Source of the DNA: DATLGB01 sp963726825
GTDB lineage: Bacteria; Actinomycetota; Thermoleophilia; Solirubrobacterales; Solirubrobacteraceae
DNA length: 64,000 nucleotides
Direction: 5' to 3'
Assembly: GCA_963726825.1 (NCBI GenBank)
Contig: CAVSDT010000001.1
Span: forward strand, 1,364,001-1,428,000
Part shown: one piece after another, positions 24,819 through 32,873 of the stretch
How positions within the stretch are numbered: the stretch's first letter is position 1
How the letters are laid out: every line of letters begins with the position of its first letter
Position numbers and translations under genes: made by a program
Notes under the pieces: generated by a model
Told to the model about the DNA's origin: nothing
What the model saw: the letters and a program-made list of their open reading frames with translations, nothing else
Database searches by the model: none

Positions 24819-26612
24819 ATGGACGAAGGTCAGGCCATCCTCGCGTTCGGCGCGCTGATGGTCGCCGCGTTGGCCTCGTCCCTGATCGCGGGCCGCATCC
24901 GCGTCCCGACGCTTCTGCTGTTCCTGCTCGTCGGGATGGTGCTGGGCTCCGATGCGCTCGGGTTCGTGCCGTTCGACGACTACGAGGCCGCGCGGACCGT
25001 CGGCATCATCGCCCTGGGCCTGATCCTCTACGAGGGTGGGCTCGCAGCGGGGTGGCCGGAGATCCGGCCGGTGCTGCTGCCCGCGGCGAGCCTCGCGGTG
25101 GTCGGCACGATCGTGACGGCGATCGTCACCGGGTTCGTGGCGGCCTGGGTCTTCGACCTGACGATCCTCGAGGGGATGCTCGTCGGGTCGACGCTGGCCG
25201 CCACCGACGGCGCCGCGGTGTTCGCGGTCCTGCGCGGCTCGACGCTGCGACGGCGGCTCGCCCGGGCGCTCGAGGGCGAGGCCGGCTTCAACGACCCGAT
25301 CGCGATCCTCCTGACGATCGGCTTCATCACGTGGGTCAAGGAGCCCGACTACGGCCTGGGCGACATGGTCGTGCTGTTCGCGGAGGAGCTCGGCATCGGC
25401 CTGCTGATCGGGTTGATCGCCGGGCGGCTCGGGGTCGAGGCGCTGCGGCGCACCCGGCTGGCCTCCGCCGGCCTGTACCCCGTCGCCTCGCTGGCCGTCG
25501 GCGGCGTCGCGTTCGGCGCGGCGGACGTCCTGCACGGCTCCGGCTTCCTCGCGATCTACCTCACGGGCCTGGCCCTCGGCTCCTCCAGCATCCCGGCGAA
25601 GCGCACGATCGAGACGTTCCACTCCGGCCTCAGCTGGCTCGCCCAGGTCGTCATGTTCCTCACGCTCGGACTGCTCGTGTTCCCCACGCAGCTGCCGGGC
25701 GTCGCCCTCGAGGGGGTGATCATCGCACTCGTCGTCGTGTTCGTCGCGCGGCCGGTCGGCGTCTTCGTCGCGACGATCGGGATGGGCTTCCAGACCGCGG
25801 AGAAGGTCGTGCTCGGCTGGGCCGGCCTGCGCGGCGCGGTCCCCGTGGTGCTCGCGACGTTCGCGGTCATCGACGGGGTCGCCGACTCCGTCGAGTACCT
25901 CAACATCGCCTTCTTCGTCGTGCTCGTCTCGACGCTGCTGCAGGGGACCACGTTCGAGGCGCTCGCAGCCCGCCTCGGCGTCACGACCGACGAGGCCGCG
26001 CTGCCCGAGCCGCTCGTCGACGTCGGCGCCGTGCGCCGGCTCGGCGCGGAGGTCGTGGAGTTCCCCGTGCACGACGGCGACGCCATCGCCGGTCATCCCG
26101 TGCGCGACAGCGGGCTTCCGCGCGAGGCGCTGTTGAACGTGATCATCCGCGGCGAGCAGGCGATCCTGCCGCGCGGCTCGACGATCGTCGAGCCCGGCGA
26201 CCGCCTGCATCTCCTCGTCCGTCAGGAGGCGTCCGTCGAGCTGCGCGACCTGCTGGGCCGCTGGCGCACCGGGCCCGTCGGGCGCCAGCGCCGCGAGCGG
26301 CCCGCGTTCCGCGCCGCGCCGCGGCCGTTCTCGATCGGCCCGTGGGACGACGCCGACGGCGACGCATCCCGCCCGGCGTCGGTGTCCGGGATCCAGGTCC
26401 ACGACCAGATGCGCACCCGCCGCGACGGCCGCAAGGGCGCGCTGGTGGTGCTCGCCGACGGCCGCTACGCGTTCACGGGCGCGATCGTCGGGTCCGGCTC
26501 ACGCGCCGCGGTGCAGGAGGCGGCGCGGCGGCAGCTGCGCCTGGCGACGGACGAGGGCGAGCGCGCCTGGTGGCGCGAGGTCATCGGCGCGGTCTCCTCC
26601 CCGCAGGGCTGA
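24819..26612 (+). CDS. Potassium (or sodium)/proton antiporter, CPA1 NhaP2/CvrA type, with RCK_C domain
   Basis: 597 residues. About 12 transmembrane segments fill 1-395, including LLLFLLVGMVLGSDALGF, GLILYEGGL near 67-75, and the ion-site segment STLAATDGAAVFAVL near 124-138 plus GEAGFNDPIAILLTIGF near 149-165 (conserved Asp residues of CPA antiporters). A cytosolic RCK_C/TrkA-C domain spans about 405-490 (EFPVHDGDAIAGHPVRDSGLPREALLNVIIRGEQAILPRGSTIVEPGDRL), then a linker and a second small domain. RCK_C domains in such antiporters can bind c-di-AMP; the riboswitch-controlled gene next door makes this attractive but unproven. Confidence 0.85.
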   Translation: MDEGQAILAFGALMVAALASSLIAGRIRVPTLLLFLLVGMVLGSDALGFVPFDDYEAARTVGIIALGLILYEGGLAAGWPEIRPVLLPAASLAVVGTIVTAIVTGFVAAWVFDLTILEGMLVGSTLAATDGAAVFAVLRGSTLRRRLARALEGEAGFNDPIAILLTIGFITWVKEPDYGLGDMVVLFAEELGIGLLIGLIAGRLGVEALRRTRLASAGLYPVASLAVGGVAFGAADVLHGSGFLAIYLTGLALGSSSIPAKRTIETFHSGLSWLAQVVMFLTLGLLVFPTQLPGVALEGVIIALVVVFVARPVGVFVATIGMGFQTAEKVVLGWAGLRGAVPVVLATFAVIDGVADSVEYLNIAFFVVLVSTLLQGTTFEALAARLGVTTDEAALPEPLVDVGAVRRLGAEVVEFPVHDGDAIAGHPVRDSGLPREALLNVIIRGEQAILPRGSTIVEPGDRLHLLVRQEASVELRDLLGRWRTGPVGRQRRERPAFRAAPRPFSIGPWDDADGDASRPASVSGIQVHDQMRTRRDGRKGALVVLADGRYAFTGAIVGSGSRAAVQEAARRQLRLATDEGERAWWREVIGAVSSPQG

Positions 26613-26629
26613 GCCGGCGCCCGGGCTCA
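26610..26629. terminator. Bidirectional hairpin built from two convergent stop codons
   Basis: TGAGCC and GGCTCA form a 6-bp stem with an 8-nt loop. The left arm starts with the antiporter TGA (26610-26612) and the right arm ends with the complement of the thioesterase TGA (26627-26629), so one hairpin serves both genes. Confidence 0.4.
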
Positions 26630-27046
26630 GTCCTCGTCCTCGGCCTCGGCCTGGAGCTTCTCGCGCGCCTCGTCGTGGAGCGGCACGGCCTTGCCCGCGT
26701 CGTAGTCGTAGCCGACCACGACGCCGTAGCCGTCGGCGACGAGCTCCTCCTCCACGTGCATCTGGAAGGGCATCTTCACGGAGGAGCGCTGGACGTCCTC
26801 GATCCGGCACGAGACGCGGACGTTGGCGTCGAAGCCGACCGTCGCGCGGTAGGCGATGTGGCACTCGGCGAAGATCAGCCCGAACTTGTCGTACTCGGGG
26901 TGCGCCGGGTCGTGCGTGGGGACGAGGTGCTGGAGGTACTTGATCCGCGCCGTCTCGAAGTAGCGCAGGAAGACGACGTTGTTGAGGTGACGCATCGCGT
27001 CGAGGTCGCCGAAGCGCACCCGTTCTACGTGGACGAAGCCGCTCAT
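26627..27046 (-). CDS. Hotdog-fold acyl-CoA thioesterase (4HBT / YbgC-FadM-like)
   Basis: 139 residues. N-terminal signature VRFGDLDAMRHLNNVVFLRYFETARIKYL near 10-38 with the catalytic Asp (FGDLDAMRHLNN) of the 4-hydroxybenzoyl-CoA thioesterase family, then FGLIFAECHIAYRATVGFDANVRV and an acidic C-terminal tail. Expected to hydrolyse acyl-CoA in the cytosol. ATG at 27046, 16 nt from the stop of the upstream minus-strand xylanase gene, so co-transcription is possible. Confidence 0.85.
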   Translation of the reverse strand: MSGFVHVERVRFGDLDAMRHLNNVVFLRYFETARIKYLQHLVPTHDPAHPEYDKFGLIFAECHIAYRATVGFDANVRVSCRIEDVQRSSVKMPFQMHVEEELVADGYGVVVGYDYDAGKAVPLHDEAREKLQAEAEDED

Positions 27047-27062
27047 GTGCGACGACAGCCTG

Positions 27063-28115
27063 TCACTTCTGCGCGACGAGCGCCGCGCGCAGCGCCGTCC
27101 AGGCCGGCTTGGGGGCGCCCGTGTCGTCGAACGGGAGCGGGTGCTTGTCGGGCCCCTGCCACGACCACCGGTCGGTGACACCCCAGACCGTCAGGCCCGT
27201 GCAGGCGTCGTGCCGGCGGCAGGCCAGCGCGGCGGCCCGGTAGGCCTGCGCCTGCGCTCCGGCGGTCGCGGTGTCGAGCGCGCCGGGGGTCCGCAGGGCG
27301 ACGTCCATCTCGGTGATCTCGAAGTCGAGGCCCTTGGCGGCGACGGCCTCGATCGTGCCGTCCCAGCTCTCCTTCGTGGGGAAGTCGTCGACGACGGCGT
27401 GGTTCTGCAGCCCGAGCCCGTCGATCGGGACGCCGCGGGCCTTCAGCCGTCCGGCGAGGTCGAGGATCGCGTTCTGCTTCGGCCCGCCCTTGTCGGCGCC
27501 GATCTCGTTGAGGAAGAGCCTCGCGTCCGGATCGGCGGCGTGTGCGGCCTCGAAGGCGATGTCGATGTAGCGCTCGCCGAGCACGCGCCGGAAGACGCTG
27601 GGGGTCATCGAGCCGTCGTCCTCGAGCGGCTCGTTGACGACGTCCCACACCGCGACGCGGCCCTTGTAGCGCCGGACGATCGTGGTGACGTGGTTGCGCA
27701 GCGCCTCGGCCAGCGTGTCGGCCGTCCACGGCCGGTTGGCGACCCAGGCCGGCAGCTGCTGATCCCACAGGAGAGGATGGCCGCGGACGCGCTTGCCGGT
27801 CTGCGTGGCGGCGTCGATGATCGCGTCGGCGGTGGCGAAGTCGAAGCGGCCTGGCTGCGGCTCGACGACCTCCCACTTGAGCGCGTTCTCCGGGGTGACG
27901 GACGTCGCGTTGCGGACCCAGTCGCGCAGGTAGGCCGGGTCCTCGCGGGAGGCGTCGTACTGGACGGCGAAGCCGAGCGGCTTGGCGTAGCGGTCGCGCG
28001 CGGGCGCCCGGGCGGCCGTGGCGGGCGGGATGTCGATGCCGGCGCGGGACGCGCCGTCTCCGGCCGGATCGGCGCGGTCGGGCCCGGCGCCACCGCCGCA
28101 GCCGGCGAGCAGCAC
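27063..28115 (-). CDS. GH10-family endo-1,4-beta-xylanase-like lipoprotein
   Basis: Glycoside hydrolase family 10: SVTPENALKWEVVEPQPGRFDF near 71-92, RGHPLLWDQQLPAWV near 109-123, acid/base Glu in VAVWDVVNEPLEDDGS near 152-167, nucleophile Glu in LDFEITEMDVALRTPG near 264-279, and TVWGVTDRWSWQGP near 309-322. The lipobox VLLAGC gives the lipidated Cys. With the GTG at 28115 the signal peptide lacks its n- and h-regions, yet the preceding in-frame codons read RRTAAAVAAAAVLLAGC, an ideal lipoprotein signal with no canonical start codon. Either an unusual start, a frameshift or a sequence error is involved. Hydrolyses xylan or related glycans outside the cell. Confidence 0.8.
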   Translation of the reverse strand: MLLAGCGGGAGPDRADPAGDGASRAGIDIPPATAARAPARDRYAKPLGFAVQYDASREDPAYLRDWVRNATSVTPENALKWEVVEPQPGRFDFATADAIIDAATQTGKRVRGHPLLWDQQLPAWVANRPWTADTLAEALRNHVTTIVRRYKGRVAVWDVVNEPLEDDGSMTPSVFRRVLGERYIDIAFEAAHAADPDARLFLNEIGADKGGPKQNAILDLAGRLKARGVPIDGLGLQNHAVVDDFPTKESWDGTIEAVAAKGLDFEITEMDVALRTPGALDTATAGAQAQAYRAAALACRRHDACTGLTVWGVTDRWSWQGPDKHPLPFDDTGAPKPAWTALRAALVAQK

Positions 28116-28143
28116 CGCGGCGGCTGCGACGGCGGCTGCGGTC

Positions 28144-28299
28144 CTACGCGTCGGCGTCCGAGTGCTCGTTCGTGTCGCCCAGCGGGGTGTCGTCGCTCGA
28201 GTGCGGGGCGAACGGGGTGGACTGCTGGTCCTCGGCCTCGTCGTCGTCGACGGCGCCGTCCTTGCGGGGGTCAGGGGTACGGGACGTGTCGGTTTCCAT
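28144..28299 (-). CDS. Acidic 51-residue protein of unknown function
   Basis: METDTSRTPDPRKDGAVD onwards: very acidic (D/E-rich) and Ser/Thr/Pro-rich with no hydrophobic segment, hence probably disordered and cytosolic. It sits between YqgE and the xylanase on the same strand, 28 nt before the xylanase GTG; the xylanase signal-peptide codons overlap its stop in another frame, so coupled translation is possible. No family recognised. Could be a spurious frame, but composition, position and a sensible ATG support it moderately. Confidence 0.45.
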   Translation of the reverse strand: METDTSRTPDPRKDGAVDDDEAEDQQSTPFAPHSSDDTPLGDTNEHSDADA

Positions 28300-28369
28300 G
28301 TTGGCTCTACGTCCGCTGGCGCGGTCGGGATCGCCGTCCGGGCGCGCCCCAGCCTCGGGGCGGGGGCGG

Positions 28370-28924
28370 TCAGTTGACCGTGGGGTCGACGGGCATGCGC
28401 CCGAGGAGGCGCAGCTTGCCGCCCTGGCGGTCGAGCACGCGGCTCCAGAGCGTCGGGCCGTCGTCGTCGAAGACGTCCTCCACGTCGGCGTCCAGCACGA
28501 TCCAGTCGTCGCGCTCGATCTCGGCCTCGAGCTGCCCGGGTCCCCAGCCCGCGTAGCCGGCGTAGACGCGGGCGCGCCCGAGCTCCAGGCCCTCACGCTC
28601 GTCGTCGTCGTCGACGGCGAGGAAGCCGACCGCGCCGCACACGAGCCGACCCGCCACGGCGGGCTCCCGGTACTCGGCCAGCACGAGCACCGCTGAGGGC
28701 TGCACCGGCCCGCCGACGAAGACGGGCTCGTCCTCGCTCGCGACGTCCGAGAGGTCGGGCACGGCCTCACCGACCGTCGTCTCAGACGGGCGGTTGAGGA
28801 CGACGCCAAGTGCGCCGTCAGCGTTGTGCTCGCCGACGAGCACCACCGACCGCGCGAAGTTCGGGTCGAGCAGTGTGGGGCCGGCGATCAGCAGGCGACC
28901 CCTCAGGGAGTCCGTCTCCCTCAT
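28370..28924 (-). CDS. YqgE/AlgH family protein (UPF0301)
   Basis: 184 residues. The family hallmarks are present: LRGRLLIAGPTLLDPNFARSVVLVGEHNADGALGVVLNRP near 7-46, VFVGGPVQPSAVLVLAE near 69-85, and VYAGYAGWGPGQLEAEIERDDWIVLDAD near 117-144. The biochemical role of this widespread cytosolic family is not established. The ATG follows TAGGCT by 8 nt without a Shine-Dalgarno, indicating a leaderless transcript that begins at the edge of the low-complexity repeat region. Confidence 0.9.
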   Translation of the reverse strand: MRETDSLRGRLLIAGPTLLDPNFARSVVLVGEHNADGALGVVLNRPSETTVGEAVPDLSDVASEDEPVFVGGPVQPSAVLVLAEYREPAVAGRLVCGAVGFLAVDDDDEREGLELGRARVYAGYAGWGPGQLEAEIERDDWIVLDADVEDVFDDDGPTLWSRVLDRQGGKLRLLGRMPVDPTVN

Positions 28925-29060
28925 GCCTGGAGAGCCTAGGAGGGTGGCCCCGCGACGGCCTCCGTCCTCCTCGTTCGCGGGCTCGTGCGCGGGCGGTCCC
29001 CGGTCGGCGCTCGGGGTCGTCGCGGTGCCGTTGGCGTGGGGTTTGGAGCGGGAGGGGGGC

Positions 29061-29148
29061 GGGGCGGCGGGGCGGCGTGGCGGCGGGGCGGCGGGGCGGC
29101 GGGGCGGCGGGGCGGCGGGGCGGCGGGGCGGCGGGGCGGCGGGGCGGT
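29061..29148. repeat. Tandem octamer (GGGGCGGC) x 11
   Basis: Eleven contiguous 8-bp units; the third reads GTGGCGGC and the last GGGGCGGT, the rest are identical. With a GGGG run every 8 nt the + strand can form G-quadruplexes. The near-perfect copies imply recent slippage expansion. It lies about 137 bp upstream of the YqgE start codon. Confidence 0.9.
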
Positions 29149-29618
29149 CCATCATCCGGACCAGGTGGGCCTCGACGGGGACGTGGTCGGCGCGACGGAC
29201 CGTGAGGGTCTGCGAGCCGGCCCACCCCCGGTTCGGTCGGGGCGTGGTGCGGCTGGTGGACCGGGGTGGGGTGGGAGTGGGAGTGGGGCGGGGGCCGGGG
29301 GCCGGGGCCGGGACGCGGAGACGTGGGGGCGTGGGTCCGCGAGCCACCCCGCCCTCGTGCCGGCCGGGGTGGGGACAGGATGGTGGGGCGGGGACGTGCA
29401 GGCGCGGGGGGCGTGCATGCGCGGGGCTGTGGGTCCGTGCATGCGCGGGGCGTGTGGGTCCGTCATGCGCTCCACCCCCGTTCTGGCCGGGGCGTGGTTC
29501 GGCTGGGGAACCGCCGGGGTCCACGGAGGAGACCACCCCGCGCGGGTGCGGACGTGGCGCGGCTGACGAACCCCGCCGACGCCCGCGGACGTGGAGGCCA
29601 CCGACGCCGGCCGATGCG

Positions 29619-29930
29619 CCCGACCCCCGGTCGATGCCGGCCCACGCCGCCCGACCGCCGCCGCCCTACCTCCGGCCGATGCCGCCTGACCCGCCCAACC
29701 CCCGGCCGATGCCGGCCAACGCCGCCCGACCGCCGCCGCCCGAGCCGCCCGACCCCCGGCCGATGTCGGCCAACGCCGCCCGACCGCCGCCGCCCGACGC
29801 CGCCTACCTCCGGCCGATGCCGCCTGACCCCCGGCCGATGCCCCGGCCGCCGCCGCCGACCCCCGGCCGACGCCGGGCCAACGCGGCCCGACCGCCGCCG
29901 CCGACCCCCGGCCGACCCCGGCCGACGCGG
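29619..29930. repeat. Degenerate 45-55-bp tandem repeats, C-rich on + strand
   Basis: The core cggccgatgccggccaacgc followed by cgcccgaccgccgccgcc appears about four times (around 29632, 29704, 29757 and, decayed, 29866), interleaved with ctacctccggccgatgccgc spacers. Units are similar but not identical, so this block is older than the octamer tract. Confidence 0.7.
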
Positions 29931-30069
29931 CGGTCACCGATCCCCTGCCCCGTCTACGTGGCGCGGCTACCGACCCCTACTCGGACGCCACCGCCCTGGC
30001 GGTTGCCGACCCCCCCGCCCGGTGCCGACCGGCACGCCGGGCCGGCTCCGCACGCGGGGGACTGCGTGC

Positions 30070-30369
30070 TTACTCCGGGGCCTCGTCCTGCTCTGCGTCC
30101 ACCACCGGCGCACCCTCGCTGAGGGCGCTGAGGCGGGGGATGCGGCGACCGGCAGCGTCTGAGCGGTCCTTGACCGCCTTGGCGGCCGGGCCGACGACGC
30201 CGCGTTCGACGGCGCTCATCTCCGGCCAGCGGGTGCGCAGGTCGGCCAGGACGGCCTCGGCGTCGTCCAGGCGCTCGCGCGCGGTGTGGAAGGCGGCCTC
30301 CTCCACCGCCTCCTCGGCGGCGGTGACCTCGAGCGAGGCGTCGGCCAGTTGCTTGAGAGAGACGTCCAT
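30070..30369 (-). CDS. 99-residue helical protein of unknown function
   Basis: MDVSLKQLADASLEVTAAEE followed by AVEEAAFHTARERLDDAEAVLADLRTRWPEM: amphipathic helices rich in Ala/Glu/Arg, compatible with a coiled coil over roughly 8-55, and an acidic tail (VVDAEQDEAPE). No transmembrane segment or named family recognised. A TAGCGT hexamer 10 nt before the ATG fits the leaderless pattern of this genome. Divergent from the helicase. Confidence 0.6.
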   Translation of the reverse strand: MDVSLKQLADASLEVTAAEEAVEEAAFHTARERLDDAEAVLADLRTRWPEMSAVERGVVGPAAKAVKDRSDAAGRRIPRLSALSEGAPVVDAEQDEAPE

Positions 30370-30530
30370 GACCCTGCCGACGCTAGACCGGTGAGCGGAC
30401 GGACGTCCAGGGGTGTTGCACTTCTGTCACGAACGGCGTCGGAGTGCGGACCGGACCGGGTTCTCGTCCCCGCGCAGAGCGGGTTTCGACCGCCGTTCCG
30501 TCCTCTGGAGTTGGCAGGCTGATCCGCTCG

Positions 30531-32405
30531 ATGACGGTCGCCACACCACGCTCCAGCTCCACCCGCCGCTCGCTCCCCGCCTGGCCGGCCGACCGCCCGC
30601 TGCGCCGCTGGCAGACGGCCGCGCTGCGGGTGCTCGACGAGCACCGGGGGGACGCGTTCCTCGCCTCCGCGACCCCGGCGGCGGGCAAGACGACGTTCGG
30701 CCTGAAGGTCGCACACCGGATGCTGAGCGCCGGGCAGGTCGCCCGGGTGGTCGTGGTCGCGCCGACGACCCACATCTGCCGCCAGTGGTCCGCAGATGCC
30801 GCGCGGTACGGGATCGACCTCGAGCCCAACCGGCCCAACGCCGCCGGCCCGGAGCCGCGGGACCGCCACGGGGTCACCGTGACGTACCAGACGGTCGCGG
30901 CCGGCCCGAAGATCCACCGCATCCGCACGGCGCAGATCCCGACCCTGCTGATCGCCGACGAGCCTCACCACATGGGCGAGCTCGCCGCCTGGGGGGCGAG
31001 CGCCCAGGAGGCGTTCGGCGACGCCCCGCTGAAGCTGCTGCTCTCCGGCACGCCGTTTCGCTCCGACAACACACCGATCCCGTGGGTCACCTACGACGAC
31101 GAGGGCGTCTCGAGCGCCGACTACGCGTACTCCTACACCCAGGCGCTGCACGACCGGGTCTGCCGCCCCGTCACGTTCACGCTCTACGACGGCGACATGG
31201 AGTGGGTCTCCGACGGCCGCGTGCGGCGCGCCGACTTCAGCGTCGGGCTGCCCGCTGCGGAGGCCGCCCGGCGCCTGCGCACCGCCCTGGACCCCGACGG
31301 GGACTGGATGAGCGAGGTGCTGCGCGACGCCGAGCGCCGGCTCGGCGACCTGCGCGCCGGTGAGCATCCCGACGCGGGCGGCCTCGTGATCGCGGCGGAC
31401 AAGGAGCATGCGGACCGCATCGCGGCGCGTCTCGGCCGCATCATCGGCGAGAAGCCGCCCATCGTCACCTCCGACGACCCCAACGCGTCGAAGCGGATCG
31501 CCGCGTTCGCCGCGTCGGGGGAGCCGTGGCTCGTCTCGGTGCTGATGGTGTCGGAGGGCGTCGACATCCCCCGCCTGCGCGTCGGCGTCTACGCCACCCC
31601 GGCGCGGACCGAGCTGTTCTTCCGCCAGGTGGTGGGGCGCTTCATCCGCCGCACGCCGGGCGGAGGGGACCAGATGAGCTGGGTCTTCCTGCCGTCGGAC
31701 CCGCGGCTCAAGGCGCTCGCCGCCGCCGTCGAGGAGGAGCGCAACCACGCCCTGCAGCCCGAGGACGGCGGGGTGCTGGGGGAGGAGCCGCCGGAACGCG
31801 CGGAGCGGGGCGAGCGCGAGGACGCAGGCTTCCACGCCGTGTCGTCGACCGGTCGTGAGGACGATCACGTGCACACCTCGCGCCCCGGCGAGCAGCTGGA
31901 CATGTTCGGCGGCTCGACGGCGCCGCCGGCGCTCAAGCCCCCGATCGCGAGCCCCGGCGGGTCCGCGGTGGGCGCCGGTGCGATCGCGGCCGGTGGCGCG
32001 GGGGCGGGTGGCCTCGGCGGCGGTGGCGCGGCGGGCGGCCTCGGCGGCGGTGGCGCGGGGGCGGGTGGCCTCGGCGGCGGTGGCGCAGGAGCGGGCGGTC
32101 TCGGCGGCGGTGGCGTGACGGGCGGTCTCGGAGGCGGCGGGGCGACCGGGTCCCACGCGGACGGCGCGATCGTGACGGGTGGGGCGGCCCCGTCGCGGCC
32201 GACGCAGGAGACGGCCTCCGAGCGCCGCGAGCGGCTGCGCAACGAGCGCGCCGAGCTCGTCAGCGCCCTGTCGCGGCGGACGGGGGAGTCGCACCGGTCG
32301 ATCCACGCGCGCATCAACGGGCGGACACGGGCGAAGTCCGTCACGCAGGCGACGGCCGAACAGCTGGAGAAGGGCAACGCCCGCCTCGAGAAGGAGCTCA
32401 AGTGA
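30531..32405 (+). CDS. Superfamily 2 DEAD/DEAH-type helicase with Gly-rich linker and novel C-terminal domain
   Basis: 624 residues. Motif I ASATPAAGKTTF near 44-55, motif Ia VVVAPTTHI, motif II DEPHH near 143-147 (DExH form), motif III LLLSGTPFR near 172-180, and motifs V/VI in LMVSEGVDIPRLRVGVYATP and FFRQVVGRFIRR near 338-374. A flexible linker near 480-540 consists of AGGLGGGG repeats, and a C-terminal basic helical module follows (SERRERLRNERAELVSALSRRTGESHRSIHARING, about 562-596). ATP-driven DNA/RNA remodelling is expected. Related proteins occur in restriction or defence contexts, but no nuclease is adjacent here. The stop overlaps the next gene's GTG. Confidence 0.8.
   Translation: MTVATPRSSSTRRSLPAWPADRPLRRWQTAALRVLDEHRGDAFLASATPAAGKTTFGLKVAHRMLSAGQVARVVVVAPTTHICRQWSADAARYGIDLEPNRPNAAGPEPRDRHGVTVTYQTVAAGPKIHRIRTAQIPTLLIADEPHHMGELAAWGASAQEAFGDAPLKLLLSGTPFRSDNTPIPWVTYDDEGVSSADYAYSYTQALHDRVCRPVTFTLYDGDMEWVSDGRVRRADFSVGLPAAEAARRLRTALDPDGDWMSEVLRDAERRLGDLRAGEHPDAGGLVIAADKEHADRIAARLGRIIGEKPPIVTSDDPNASKRIAAFAASGEPWLVSVLMVSEGVDIPRLRVGVYATPARTELFFRQVVGRFIRRTPGGGDQMSWVFLPSDPRLKALAAAVEEERNHALQPEDGGVLGEEPPERAERGEREDAGFHAVSSTGREDDHVHTSRPGEQLDMFGGSTAPPALKPPIASPGGSAVGAGAIAAGGAGAGGLGGGGAAGGLGGGGAGAGGLGGGGAGAGGLGGGGVTGGLGGGGATGSHADGAIVTGGAAPSRPTQETASERRERLRNERAELVSALSRRTGESHRSIHARINGRTRAKSVTQATAEQLEKGNARLEKELK
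31990..32145 (+). repeat. In-frame tandem repeats encoding (AGAGGLGGGG)n in the helicase
   Basis: About five imperfect 24-30-bp units of the type gcgggggcgggtggcctcggcggcggt encode AGAGGLGGGG, AAGGLGGGG and VTGGLGGGG. All length changes keep the frame, so the repeat is a variable-length linker between the helicase core and the C-terminal module. Confidence 0.8.
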
Positions 32406-32821
32406 CCGAAGGTCCGATCGTCGTCCCCGACTGGCCGGAGGGGACCGCCTGCGTGCTCGCCACCGGCGGCGGGGCGGCCCACGCCATCCCCGTCTCCACC
32501 GCCGTGCGCCTCGACGACAGGACGGTCGTGTTCGGGCTCGGGCGCCGGCGCGAGTCGCTGGCCCGCCTCCGGGAGGATCCGCGGGCGGCGTTGTGCGTCA
32601 TGGCCGGGACCGACATCGCGTTCACGCTCACGGGCACCACGTCGGTCGTGGACGAGGACGTCGCCGGCGTCGTGGCGATCCGCCTGGACGTCGACGCGGT
32701 CGCGGACCACATGACCGACGACTTCACCATCGGCGAGGGCGTCGACTGGCAGTGGACGAGCGAGAAGGCCGCCCAGCGCGACGAGGACGTGCGCGATGGC
32801 CTGCGGGGGCTGCGGACGTAG
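32402..32821 (+). CDS. Pyridoxamine 5'-phosphate oxidase-like (split beta-barrel flavin) protein
   Basis: 139 residues. Split-barrel pattern: GTACVLATGGGAAHAIPVSTAVRLDDRTVVFGL (about 14-46), then RRRESLARLREDPRAALCVMAGTDIAFTLTGTTSVV, typical of small FMN- or F420-binding PPOX proteins. Starts with GTG on the helicase stop, so it is coupled to the helicase, although no functional link is known. Substrate and cofactor are not determined by sequence. Confidence 0.75.
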   Translation: MTEGPIVVPDWPEGTACVLATGGGAAHAIPVSTAVRLDDRTVVFGLGRRRESLARLREDPRAALCVMAGTDIAFTLTGTTSVVDEDVAGVVAIRLDVDAVADHMTDDFTIGEGVDWQWTSEKAAQRDEDVRDGLRGLRT

Positions 32822-32873
32822 CGGGGCACGGGGAGCGGCCGCCGGCCTCCGGTGGCCATGACAGCATGCAGGG

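Larger units (their letters stand above)
28925..30069. other. 1.1-kb low-complexity intergenic region without a supported gene
   Basis: Between the YqgE start and the convergent end of the 99-aa gene the sequence is almost purely G/C, with strong strand asymmetry: the left half is G-rich and the right half C-rich on the + strand. Every long open frame here translates to Gly/Arg/Pro/Ala-rich simple sequence in all frames, with no recognisable domain and no codon-position bias that distinguishes one frame. I therefore treat the open frames as by-products of composition. Two tandem-repeat blocks within it are listed separately. Confidence 0.6.

Noticed and set aside
29061..29148. Octamer tandem array considered as a CRISPR-like or iteron array.
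   Set aside because: Units are contiguous without spacers, no cas genes, and no replication initiator nearby.
28794..30162. Long open frames on both strands across the low-complexity region (Gly/Arg- or Pro-rich proteins).
   Set aside because: All frames are open because of repeat composition; no domain, no sensible start site, and repeats are not consistently multiples of three.
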